From contig JAFVFA010000037.1 in the NCBI GenBank assembly GCA_017475725.1, forward strand, positions 1-6,458: DNA of 6,458 bases. The letters are read 5' to 3'. The notes under the pieces were generated by a model. The model saw nothing but the letters and a program-made list of their open reading frames with translations. It searched no databases and was not told the DNA's origin. The stretch comes from Spirochaetales bacterium. Its GTDB lineage: Bacteria; Spirochaetota; Spirochaetia; Sphaerochaetales; Sphaerochaetaceae. A program made the translations under genes and the position numbers. The first letter of the stretch is position 1. Every line of letters starts with the position of its first letter. Of this stretch, positions 1-6,070 are shown piece after piece.

Positions 1-988
1 CAAGGTCATGCCCCACGTTGGTTCCATAGGACACATGCTGGACGGTCCCGTTCCCGTCTATCTCGTTGTAGAGGGCCTCCAGACCCCTTCTGGCCGACTC
101 AAGGTGGTCCTTGCTGATGTAGCCCATGCGCACAGCCTTGAAGATCCCGGCGCAGAAGCCTGCTGTGGCAGACGATTCCATGTAGCTGGTCGGGTCTGTG
201 ATCAGGGTGTGCCAGAGACCGCAGGGATCCTGGTATCTGACAAGGCTGTCCGTCTGCTGCTCAAGTGCGTTGATCAGCATCCTCTTCACGGGCTGGCAGG
301 GCTGCGCTATGTCTATGAACTCCGGTATGAACACCGTGACCCAGCAGTTCCCTCTGCCCCAGAGGGCGTTCGCGTAGTTGTCTCTGTTGTCGAAGCTCCA
401 GGCGTGGTACCAGAGGCCCGTCCTGTTGTCGATCAGGTACTTCATGTGAAGAAGGACCTGGTAGGTTGCCTCGTCGACCCAGTCCTGTCTACCGAAGACC
501 TTTCCCGCCTTGGCCAGGAATAGGCAGGTCATGAACAGGGTGTCGTCCCAGAGGTCCCCGTGGTTGTCGAGCTCGGCATGCTTGTGCTGTATCCCGCCTT
601 CGGGGGTGCGTGGCATCTCCGTCATGATCCACGTTGACAGGTCGACCATCACCTTTCTCCATTCCTCTTTGCCGACCTTCTCGTACAGGAAGGCCATTGT
701 CAGGAAGGGGGCGACCGTGTTTACGTTCCTGGGAGGCAGCCCAATGCTGAGCCTGGAGTCATACCAGGAGCAGAGGAAGGAGAGCAGCTCCGGGTTCTCT
801 GTGAAGGTGTATTGCTTCCATGTCCCGAACAGACCTATCCCATGCGGCCAGTCCCATGCGGCAAGACTCTGAGCCTCCTTGTCGGACCAGCCCAGTCTAT
901 GCAGATTCTCTATATATGAATCATCGACATAGAAGAGGGAGTCTCTGAGTTTGCAGAGCAGCTTCTCAGCTTTTTCCTTTTGATCCAT
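1..988 (-). CDS. GH105/GH88-family unsaturated rhamnogalacturonyl hydrolase (3' end outside window)
   Basis: The reading frame runs from an ATG at 988-986 leftward without a stop to the window edge, giving 329 residues; related YteR-type enzymes are about 370, so roughly the last 40 are missing. The family removes the 4,5-unsaturated galacturonic acid that lyases leave at the non-reducing end of rhamnogalacturonan oligosaccharides. Visible family marks are WDWPHG near residue 45, NHGDLWDDTLFM at 142-153 (the Asp pair 148/149 lies where the catalytic acid is expected), WYHAWSFD at 193-200, NALWGRGNCW at 207-216 and a later SYMESSATAGF segment. These fit the alpha/alpha-barrel fold. There is no signal peptide, so it should act in the cytoplasm. 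An AGGAG site sits 9 bases before the start. It is divergent from the PHP operon and shares its control region. Ordinary GH88 glucuronyl hydrolase activity is the main alternative; GH105 is preferred because of the lyase-like neighbour. Confidence 0.9.
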   Translation of the reverse strand, partial: MDQKEKAEKLLCKLRDSLFYVDDSYIENLHRLGWSDKEAQSLAAWDWPHGIGLFGTWKQYTFTENPELLSFLCSWYDSRLSIGLPPRNVNTVAPFLTMAFLYEKVGKEEWRKVMVDLSTWIMTEMPRTPEGGIQHKHAELDNHGDLWDDTLFMTCLFLAKAGKVFGRQDWVDEATYQVLLHMKYLIDNRTGLWYHAWSFDNRDNYANALWGRGNCWVTVFIPEFIDIAQPCQPVKRMLINALEQQTDSLVRYQDPCGLWHTLITDPTSYMESSATAGFCAGIFKAVRMGYISKDHLESARRGLEALYNEIDGNGTVQHVSYGTNVGHDL

Positions 989-1008
989 GAACTGTGTCTC
1001 CTAGGTTT

Positions 1009-1022
1009 TTATCACGTGTTAA
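1009..1022. promoter_or_regulatory. Putative LacI-type operator O1
   Basis: TTATCACGTGTTAA is a 14-base near-palindrome with a central CG, in which only one symmetric base pair fails. Size and CG centre fit LacI/GalR-family operators. It covers about +2 to +15 of the predicted GH105 transcript, a classic place for repression. It matches the repeat at 1161-1174 at 12 of 14 positions, and a LacI-family gene lies in the same locus at 3607-4641. It does not fit the CcpA cre consensus. Binding by that regulator is inferred. Confidence 0.6.
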
Positions 1023-1030
1023 CATAAATT

Positions 1031-1059
1031 ATTCTTATCCCGTTTTTTCGGATTGTCAA
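1031..1059 (-). promoter_or_regulatory. Sigma-70-type promoter of the GH105 gene
   Basis: On the minus strand a perfect TTGACA (1059-1054) is followed, after 17 bases, by AAGAAT (1036-1031, 4 of 6 match to TATAAT). Transcription would start near 1024, giving a leader of about 35 bases before the ATG at 988. The operator-like repeat at 1009-1022 lies immediately downstream of the predicted start. Consensus fit is seen directly; activity is inferred. Confidence 0.6.
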
Positions 1060-1081
1060 GGAAAAATTCGCTTTTGTTTGC

Positions 1082-1093
1082 ATTGCATGCAAT
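1082..1093. repeat. Perfect 12-bp palindrome in the control region
   Basis: ATTGCATGCAAT is a perfect inverted repeat lying between the two divergent promoters, upstream of both. The position suits an activator or auxiliary site, but the sequence differs from the two operator-like repeats. Short AT-rich palindromes can arise by chance, so its role is unknown. Confidence 0.35.
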
Positions 1094-1112
1094 TGTGTCA
1101 AAAACAAATATA

Positions 1113-1142
1113 TTTACATAGAAAGGATAAGTTTTTTATGCT
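1113..1142 (+). promoter_or_regulatory. Possible promoter of the PHP operon
   Basis: TTTACA (1113-1118, 5 of 6 match to the -35 consensus) is followed after 18 bases by TATGCT (1137-1142, 4 of 6 match to the -10 consensus). Transcription would begin near 1150, just before the operator-like repeat at 1161-1174 and about 108 bases before the PHP start codon. The region is AT-rich, so other -10 choices exist nearby. Confidence 0.4.
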
Positions 1143-1160
1143 TTAGCTTGCTTTTTTAAA

Positions 1161-1174
1161 TTAACAGGTGTTAA
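1161..1174. promoter_or_regulatory. Putative LacI-type operator O2
   Basis: TTAACAGGTGTTAA consists of perfect 6-base inverted half sites (TTAACA and TGTTAA) around GG. It is nearly the same as the repeat at 1009-1022 (12 of 14 bases), giving a shared consensus of TTAACACGTGTTAA. It sits about 11-24 bases downstream of the predicted plus-strand transcription start. Centre-to-centre distance to O1 is 152 bases, which would allow looping by a tetrameric regulator, though many LacI-family proteins are dimers. Function is inferred. Confidence 0.6.
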
Positions 1175-1198
1175 AATGATAACAGCGCCACGTGCATA

Positions 1199-1251
1199 AA
1201 GGAGGAGCAGGCCTTGGCATGCTGAAATGCGGTGGTGATTGAAAGGAAGGC
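1199..1251 (+). promoter_or_regulatory. Leader with mini-ORF and possible ribosome-site hairpin
   Basis: This leader of the PHP gene has an AAGGAGG at 1199-1205, then a seven-codon frame at 1219-1242 (MLKCGGD, stop TGA), then the PHP gene's own AAGGAAGG at 1243-1250. Bases 1209-1215 (AGGCCTT) can pair with 1247-1253 (AAGGCTT, one G-U), which would bury part of the PHP ribosome site. The spacing from the first ribosome site to the mini-ORF ATG is long (13 bases), and a 7-bp stem with a 31-base loop is weak, so this may be chance. Confidence 0.2.
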
Positions 1252-1257
1252 TTCGGT

Positions 1258-2190
1258 ATGAAACGAACCATTTTTCTGCAGGATCCGAATGCTGTCTGGC
1301 TCAAGGGGAATCTCCACAGCCATACAACCAATTCGGACGGATCCCTCACCCCTGAGGAGATGAAGGAGGCCTACGTCCATCACGGCTATGACTTCCTGGC
1401 TGTGACGGACCATGACATCTACACCGACACAAGACACATGACGGATGAGAACTTCACCATGATCCAGGGGTTCGAACAGTACTCCAACTCCTCGGAGACG
1501 GACAAGGACATCCACATCCAGTATCTCTGGGCCGACGAGGTCGACGGCATAAAGGACGGTGATGTCCTGCACCTCAAGGAGAGGACCGGAAAATGCGGAA
1601 TGGAGTTCGCATATGAGATGAAGCGGAAGGGCGTGTTCGTGCAGCTGAACCATCCGCACTGGTCAATGGCCAACGTTGGGGACTTCGGTGCCGAGACCCC
1701 GTTCGAGGCCATCGAGATCATGAACTACGATGCTGACTGGCTTGAGAACATGGGCAAGGGTGTCGTCTTCTGGTCAGAGATGCTCTTCCGTGGAGACCGG
1801 CTGTGGGCGACCGGCAGCGATGACAACCACAACCATGCACCGCTCGATTCCATGTACAGCGATTCCTTCGGAGGATTCACTGTGGTGAAGGCCAGGGACA
1901 GAAGCCCCCAGGCCATAATGGAGGCCCTGCACACAGGAAGCTTCTACACATCGGAAGGCCCTGAGATCTACGACTTCTACATAGAGGATGACATGGTGCA
2001 CATAAAGTGCTCTCCGTGCGAGAAGATATACATCTGCTGCAAATGGAGACCGTACCAGAGGATCTTCGGCCGCCATGTGACGGAGTTCCACACAAAGCTC
2101 AAGGAACCGGAGACCTTCATCCGCTGCGAGTGCACCGATGCACGCGGAAGGACCGCATGGTCAAACCCCATCTGGCTGGACAAGGAGTGA
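1258..2190 (+). CDS. PHP-domain metallohydrolase, CehA/McbA type
   Basis: This 310-residue protein begins with a PHP metal-binding domain: GNLHSHTTNSDG (His20, His22, Asp27), FLAVTDHD (Asp51, His52), GFEQ (Glu73), QLNHPHWS (His132, His134) and ATGSDDNHNH (Asp188/189, His191). These are the usual ligands of a di- or trinuclear metal centre. The family is the PHP branch named after the carbaryl hydrolase CehA and includes phosphoesterases and other ester or carbamate hydrolases. The last 80 or so residues look like a beta-sandwich cap and contain several cysteines (CSPCEKIYICC). No signal peptide is seen. The ATG at 1258 has AAGGAAGG seven bases upstream. It is the first gene of the plus-strand operon, with the next start five bases after its stop. 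The substrate cannot be read from the sequence; a role on a decorated pectin fragment or phosphorylated sugar is inferred. Confidence 0.88.
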   Translation: MKRTIFLQDPNAVWLKGNLHSHTTNSDGSLTPEEMKEAYVHHGYDFLAVTDHDIYTDTRHMTDENFTMIQGFEQYSNSSETDKDIHIQYLWADEVDGIKDGDVLHLKERTGKCGMEFAYEMKRKGVFVQLNHPHWSMANVGDFGAETPFEAIEIMNYDADWLENMGKGVVFWSEMLFRGDRLWATGSDDNHNHAPLDSMYSDSFGGFTVVKARDRSPQAIMEALHTGSFYTSEGPEIYDFYIEDDMVHIKCSPCEKIYICCKWRPYQRIFGRHVTEFHTKLKEPETFIRCECTDARGRTAWSNPIWLDKE

Positions 2191-2194
2191 GGGA

Positions 2195-3595
2195 ATGAAC
2201 ATACAATGCTTGCACGAATATGATCTTGGCATGAAACTGGGGCAGTGCAGATCCGTCCCTGTGGCGCTTGGAAAGGGCAGGGAGCCTGGTGTTCTCTTCG
2301 TCTATTCAACCCAGGGGAACATCGACCCATGGCCGGAGCTGTTCGAGTACCCGACTGACACCCTCAAGATGGCTCTGTACACCGAGGGCGGCAAGAGGCT
2401 CTGGATGCGGGACCTGGGCCCGGGTGAGATCCCCGGTGTCTGGTACGTGCCGTTCATCTCCTTCGATCTGGACCAGGACGGGGTGGATGAGATCTGGTTC
2501 CTGAACAACCTTAACCCGCGCCTTCCTTTCAGCCTGAACGCAAGGTTCCTGGAGAGGGTGGATCCCCTCACCGGAGAGACGACAGGACAGTGGAAGTGGC
2601 CCGACAACACGATCGATGACAGCATGTCCCACTCCTACCGCTTCTACATCACGGGCGGCTATGCCCACGGGACACCGGTTCTGGTGTGCGCGCAGGGGAC
2701 CTACCGCAACATGTACCTTCAGGGCCACAACCTCAAGGACGGGGAGCTGGTCAAACGGTGGGACATCTTGATCCCTGCAGATGACAAGGGGGCACGTGCA
2801 AGCCATCTCTGCCCTGTCCTTGACTTCGACGACGACGGGGTGGACGAGCTTTTCTGGGGAGAGAGGCTGATAAGTCTGGATGATGGACACGAGCTGTTCT
2901 GTGCGGACAAGGGCCGGTATCTGGGACATTCGGATGTGGTTGTGCCGTTCGAGGACAAGGACGGAAGGAGGTTCATCTACACGATCCGCGAGGACTACGA
3001 GCAGGAGGGGGAGCCGAGGGTTGTCACCTTCGACGACCACGGCAACAGATACTGGACGGCGGTGCCTTCGCACGGGCACATGCACAACGGCTGGCAGGCG
3101 ATTGTGGAGCCTGACCACAGAAGGATCTCCATGGCCATGAGGATCACAAGAAAGGTAATCAACCACTCCATAGTTGATGTCGAGCCAGAGGATTTCCTGT
3201 TCGATGCCTTCACGGGAGAGGAGCTTCACGATGTCTTCCCGTTCAAGGCCAGCGAGTTCATGCCTGTGGACTTTGACGGTGACGGCTACCACGAGTTCTA
3301 TGCCGACGAGAGCACTGGCCGCAACTACGGCCATGTCTTCGATGCGAAGGGCAACGACCTTGCATACCTGGGACAGGGCAGCACTGTCAGGGAGGGGAAG
3401 GTCATTGACCGGCCGGGCGAGCAGATCATGCTCTACTACAAGGAGGAGGGCAAGGTCCGCATCTGGGGTGATGCAGATGCGAAAGAAAGCGAATTTGCGA
3501 AAAAAAGATATGCAAAATCCTACCAATATGCTATGCAACATTTCATGGGAACAGGATATAATCACTACCATAGCCACATAAGTTGTGGCATGTAA
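2195..3595 (+). CDS. PL11-like beta-propeller protein, probable cytosolic rhamnogalacturonan lyase relative
   Basis: The start at 2195 is chosen over an in-frame ATG at 2138 because AAGGAG (2182-2187) lies seven bases before it and it leaves only four bases after the PHP stop; this gives 466 residues. Three calcium-loop-like motifs are visible: DLDQDGVDE at 91-99, DFDDDGVDE at 210-218 and DFDGDGYHE at 359-367. The stretch from HLCPVLDFDDDG through LISLDDGHELF to YLGHSDVVV (about 204-250) resembles the core of PL11 rhamnogalacturonan lyases, where a conserved His, a DVDGDGKDE loop and a GHGD motif occur in the same order. Known PL11 enzymes such as YesW/YesX are near 600 residues; this one is shorter and lacks a signal peptide, so it would act on imported oligosaccharides. 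The last 36 residues are encoded by more AT-rich DNA. It could instead be a non-catalytic or differently specific propeller, so lyase activity is inferred. Confidence 0.7.
   Translation: MNIQCLHEYDLGMKLGQCRSVPVALGKGREPGVLFVYSTQGNIDPWPELFEYPTDTLKMALYTEGGKRLWMRDLGPGEIPGVWYVPFISFDLDQDGVDEIWFLNNLNPRLPFSLNARFLERVDPLTGETTGQWKWPDNTIDDSMSHSYRFYITGGYAHGTPVLVCAQGTYRNMYLQGHNLKDGELVKRWDILIPADDKGARASHLCPVLDFDDDGVDELFWGERLISLDDGHELFCADKGRYLGHSDVVVPFEDKDGRRFIYTIREDYEQEGEPRVVTFDDHGNRYWTAVPSHGHMHNGWQAIVEPDHRRISMAMRITRKVINHSIVDVEPEDFLFDAFTGEELHDVFPFKASEFMPVDFDGDGYHEFYADESTGRNYGHVFDAKGNDLAYLGQGSTVREGKVIDRPGEQIMLYYKEEGKVRIWGDADAKESEFAKKRYAKSYQYAMQHFMGTGYNHYHSHISCGM
3557..3562 (+). promoter_or_regulatory. Possible internal promoter (-10 box) for the regulator gene
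   Basis: A perfect TATAAT lies inside the last codons of the propeller gene, 45 bases before the regulator's ATG at 3607. The -35 region is poor (ATGCAA at 3533-3538, 18 bases upstream, 3 of 6). The surrounding DNA, about 3480-3595, is clearly more AT-rich than the rest of that gene. This could give the regulator a basal supply independent of the repressed operon promoter. Confidence 0.35.
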
Positions 3596-3606
3596 GGGCA
3601 TTGCAT

Positions 3607-4641
3607 ATGACAACAGAGGAACTGGCCAAGCTGATTGGTGTATCTAGGGTCACCGTCTCGAAGGTGATAAACGGAGCCGGAGGTGTGTCTGAGAAGACCG
3701 CCCAGAAGGTGCGCGAATACATAGAGAAGTACAACTTTGTGCCAAACAGCGGCGCCAGGAGCCTTGTGGGAAAGCCTGAACGGATAATAGGCCTGTTCTC
3801 CGCATACTCCGAGTCGAACTCCGGAGCCGGCGAGAACATCACAAGCCACTTCGCCACAGAGATGATCAACCTTGTTGTCAGCGAGGCCCAGAAAAGGGGC
3901 TACAAGACCCTGGTCCAGCTGACCAGCGAGGATGACGAGATACGTTCAATCGAGCATATCCTGGCCAGCAGAATGGTCAGCGGGGCAATCCTGCTGGGTT
4001 ACGACACTGGGAACCGGGATGTGCTTGACCTGGCCGAACGGGACTATCCGCTTGTTCTCGTCAACCAGGAGAGGGATTCGTTCCGCTCGAACGTGGCTGT
4101 GGTGAACATGGATGACCAGGCGTCTGCCTTCTTCGCCATATCCAAACTGGTGCAGTACGGCCACAAGGACATCCTCTACCTTGGCTGCGGAAGGCACAGG
4201 CTCCCTGCAATGCACAGGCATGAGGGGGTCTCCTCCGCCAAGGTTAAGTTCCAGGAGAGTTTGGACAGGCTGACGGAGATAGACTGCAACTTCGATGAGC
4301 AGCGCGCCTATGAGGAGGTACGCGCAATCTACAGTTCGGAGGGGGCCAAACCCACGGGTATCTTCGCAGCCAACGACATCATGGCAATAGGTGCTATGAA
4401 CGCACTCAAGGACCTGGGCTACTCCATCCCGGCGGATGTGTCCGTGATAGGCTTCGATGACATCTCCATCTCAAGGTACCTGAGCCCGAAGCTCACCACA
4501 ATGCACTGCGACTTCAAGAGGATCGCAAGCGCATGCGTTGATTCTCTGATTTCTCTGATAGACGGAAAGGATACCCAGAGGCACAAGGAGCTTCCGGTCG
4601 AGTTCGTCGAGAGGGAGACTCTTGGCTATGCCAAAAGATAG
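3607..4641 (+). CDS. LacI/GalR-family transcriptional regulator
   Basis: The start at 3607 is chosen because AAGGG (3594-3598) lies eight bases upstream and the protein then begins at the usual family position; an in-frame ATG at 3583 has no ribosome site. The 344-residue product starts with a helix-turn-helix, LAKLIGVSRVTVSKVINGAG (6-25), followed by the hinge helix NSGARSL (47-53), whose Leu53 is the residue that normally wedges into the central CG of the operator. The rest is a periplasmic-binding-protein-like sensor domain with the family marks ANDIMAIGA (from 255) and VIGFDD (ending 285). It should be a dimer that leaves DNA on binding a sugar, presumably a breakdown product of the local pathway. 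The likely targets are the repeats at 1009-1022 and 1161-1174. It sits inside the operon, 11 bases after the propeller stop and overlapping the phosphodiesterase gene, so it may limit its own synthesis. Confidence 0.93.
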   Translation: MTTEELAKLIGVSRVTVSKVINGAGGVSEKTAQKVREYIEKYNFVPNSGARSLVGKPERIIGLFSAYSESNSGAGENITSHFATEMINLVVSEAQKRGYKTLVQLTSEDDEIRSIEHILASRMVSGAILLGYDTGNRDVLDLAERDYPLVLVNQERDSFRSNVAVVNMDDQASAFFAISKLVQYGHKDILYLGCGRHRLPAMHRHEGVSSAKVKFQESLDRLTEIDCNFDEQRAYEEVRAIYSSEGAKPTGIFAANDIMAIGAMNALKDLGYSIPADVSVIGFDDISISRYLSPKLTTMHCDFKRIASACVDSLISLIDGKDTQRHKELPVEFVERETLGYAKR

Positions 4642-5866
4642 AAGACTGGTTGTAATCAGCATAGATGCCCTGACGGACGATGACATCAGAAGGGCCGGTG
4701 ATACCCCGAATCTGGACAGCATAAGGGAAAGGGGTGCGTACATACCGAACATCAACGGGATCTATCCGTCTCTGACGCATCCATGCCATGCAACCATAAT
4801 CACTGGGCGCACCCCAGGAGTCCACGGGATAGTCTCCAACGAGGATTTCAGCAAGCCGGGCAGGCCCTGGTTCAATGACCTTTCCGATCTGAAGAGCAGA
4901 TCGGTTATAGATTGTCTGAAAGGGTGCGGAAAGACGGTTGCAAGCTGCCGTTGGCCTGTAACCGCCAATGGTTTTGATAGAATTGATTACCTGATTCCTG
5001 AGATTACCTCTGAAACATTAATAAAAGATGATATTCTGGGCTATTATCTTGACAATTCATCACCAATCCTGAAGGACATAATAGAGGAACATATAGTAAT
5101 GCTCGACCTGAAGAGCCAGCCGGAGGAGGACCTTTTCTCCACAGCCTGCGCGTGTGAGATCCTCAGATGTTTCAGGCCTGATGTGCTCTTCACACACCCT
5201 GCGTGCGTGGACACTTACAAGCACCACACGGGAATCCGGAGCAGTAAGACCCTTGAGATGGTCCGTCTGGCTGACAGGATGGTCGGGGACCTGATCCAGG
5301 CCACAAGGGATGCCGGGACCTTCGAGAGCACCGTCTTCGTCGTCCTCAGCGACCACGGGCACAACGAGCTTGACCGCGAGATAGCCCTCAACGAGGTCTT
5401 CAGACGGGACGGCAAGGGCGACCGGCTTGTGGCGGACGAGTGCGGTCACAGTGCACAGATATATGTCAATGGTATGGCCGAGAGTGAGGCTTTTGAGTAC
5501 CTTCAGTCCAAGGTGGGTGACGAGTCCGGAATAGAGAGGGTCTTCACGAAGGAAGAGCTCAGAGAGCGCTACGGAACCTTCGGTGCGTTCAGTTTCATGG
5601 TGGAGAGCGATGCCCACACGCAGTTCTCAAACGCCATAGGGACCGAAATTGAGACCAGGCTGACCGTGGATGACCACCATGGCTGTTCGACCCATGGCCA
5701 CATGCCGGAGAAGTCTCCCAAGCCCATCTTCATGGCCGCAGGGCCCAACATAGCCCACAGAACCATCACAGAGGCCAGCATGCTGCAGGAGGCACCGACA
5801 TTCCTGAAGGTCATGGGCATTGAGGCCCCGGACCTGGAGACGCCTCTGGACATATTCAGAGATTAG
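4628..5866 (+). CDS. Alkaline-phosphatase-superfamily phosphodiesterase/nucleotide pyrophosphatase type
   Basis: Starting at the ATG at 4628 the protein has 412 residues; a TTG at 4622 would add two. AGGGAG at 4612-4617 serves either start. The gene overlaps the end of the regulator gene by 14 bases, implying coupled translation. The type I phosphodiesterase (Phosphodiest) domain is complete: Asp13 in VVISIDAL, the likely nucleophile Thr50 in YPSLTHPCHATIITG, PGVHGI (63-68), Asp195 and His199 in VDTYKHH, Asp242-His243 in SDHGHNE, and His356 in STHGH. These are the expected two-zinc ligands. The family cleaves phosphodiester or pyrophosphate bonds of nucleotides, glycerophospho-compounds or phosphonates. 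No signal peptide or membrane segment is seen, so it should be cytosolic. Residues about 115-158 are encoded by a strikingly AT-rich block. The substrate is unknown; the operon points to a sugar-linked phosphodiester, which is inference. Confidence 0.88.
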   Translation: MPKDRRLVVISIDALTDDDIRRAGDTPNLDSIRERGAYIPNINGIYPSLTHPCHATIITGRTPGVHGIVSNEDFSKPGRPWFNDLSDLKSRSVIDCLKGCGKTVASCRWPVTANGFDRIDYLIPEITSETLIKDDILGYYLDNSSPILKDIIEEHIVMLDLKSQPEEDLFSTACACEILRCFRPDVLFTHPACVDTYKHHTGIRSSKTLEMVRLADRMVGDLIQATRDAGTFESTVFVVLSDHGHNELDREIALNEVFRRDGKGDRLVADECGHSAQIYVNGMAESEAFEYLQSKVGDESGIERVFTKEELRERYGTFGAFSFMVESDAHTQFSNAIGTEIETRLTVDDHHGCSTHGHMPEKSPKPIFMAAGPNIAHRTITEASMLQEAPTFLKVMGIEAPDLETPLDIFRD

Positions 5867-5915
5867 GTCTGATGTCGCCAATCCGGTTCATCGGCTTTCG
5901 CAGACCTTATGTGCC

Positions 5916-5936
5916 TAAAAAATCTGAAATTTTTTA
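5916..5936. terminator. Weak AT-only hairpin, possible operon terminator
   Basis: TAAAAAAT (5916-5923) can pair with ATTTTTTA (5929-5936) around a five-base loop. It lies 50 bases after the phosphodiesterase stop and reads as A-tract, hairpin, T-tract on both strands. The stem has no G-C pairs, so it is weak as an intrinsic terminator; the place is right but the structure is poor. Confidence 0.25.
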
Positions 5937-5960
5937 TTTGCTTTGCAGACAATGGTTTGA

Positions 5961-5984
5961 AGACCTGTTTTCCGTGAACGGTCT
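5961..5984. repeat. Imperfect inverted repeat in the intergenic gap
   Basis: AGACC-T-GTT (5961-5969) pairs with AACGGTCT (5977-5984) with one bulged T and a seven-base loop. It is followed by an A-rich run, not a T-run, so it does not look like a plus-strand intrinsic terminator. An AATAAT at 5993-5998 could be a -10 box for the next gene, but no good -35 box is seen. Confidence 0.25.
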
Positions 5985-6024
5985 CAGAAAAAAATAATAA
6001 TTTCAATGTTTTCCGCGTAAGGGT

Positions 6025-6050
6025 ATGTGCGGCCCGCATGGGCTGCACAT
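6025..6050 (+). promoter_or_regulatory. Strong 26-base hairpin in the leader of the Rpn-like gene
   Basis: ATGTGC (6025-6030) pairs with GCACAT (6045-6050), a G-U pair follows, and GCCC (6032-6035) pairs with GGGC (6040-6043) around the tetraloop GCAT, giving an 11-bp stem with one wobble. It ends 10 bases before the GGAGG ribosome site (6061-6065) and 20 bases before the ATG. There is no T-run after it, so a terminator is unlikely; it may be an RNA stability or translation element, or a nuclease/transposase recognition hairpin. Confidence 0.45.
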
Positions 6051-6070
6051 CAATTCTCACGGAGGACACT

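Noticed and set aside
8..872. Open plus-strand frames over the left part of the window
   Set aside because: They are antisense to the GH105-type gene, whose translation shows clear family motifs; the plus-strand products show none.
1009..1022. CcpA cre site
   Set aside because: The sequence does not fit the TGNAANCG core of cre; a local LacI-family operator fits better.
1189..1194. Extra CACGTG as a third operator
   Set aside because: The flanking bases do not extend the palindrome and do not match the TTAACA/TGTTAA half sites.
2138..2194. Longer N-terminus for the propeller protein
   Set aside because: The extra 19 residues overlap the PHP gene in another frame, have no good ribosome site and show no family similarity.
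2306..3613. A long minus-strand open frame (435 codons) opposite the propeller gene
   Set aside because: It is explained by GC-ending codon bias in the propeller gene; its translation is rich in Val, Leu, His and Arg with no recognisable domain.
4542..4559. Perfect tandem copy of TTCTCTGAT
   Set aside because: It encodes the helix SLISLI within the conserved C-terminal part of the LacI-family sensor domain, so it is a chance codon repeat.
5867..6070. CRISPR array or small RNA gene in the right-hand gap
   Set aside because: There are no regularly spaced repeats, and the hairpins are short and separate; no known RNA family is recognisable.
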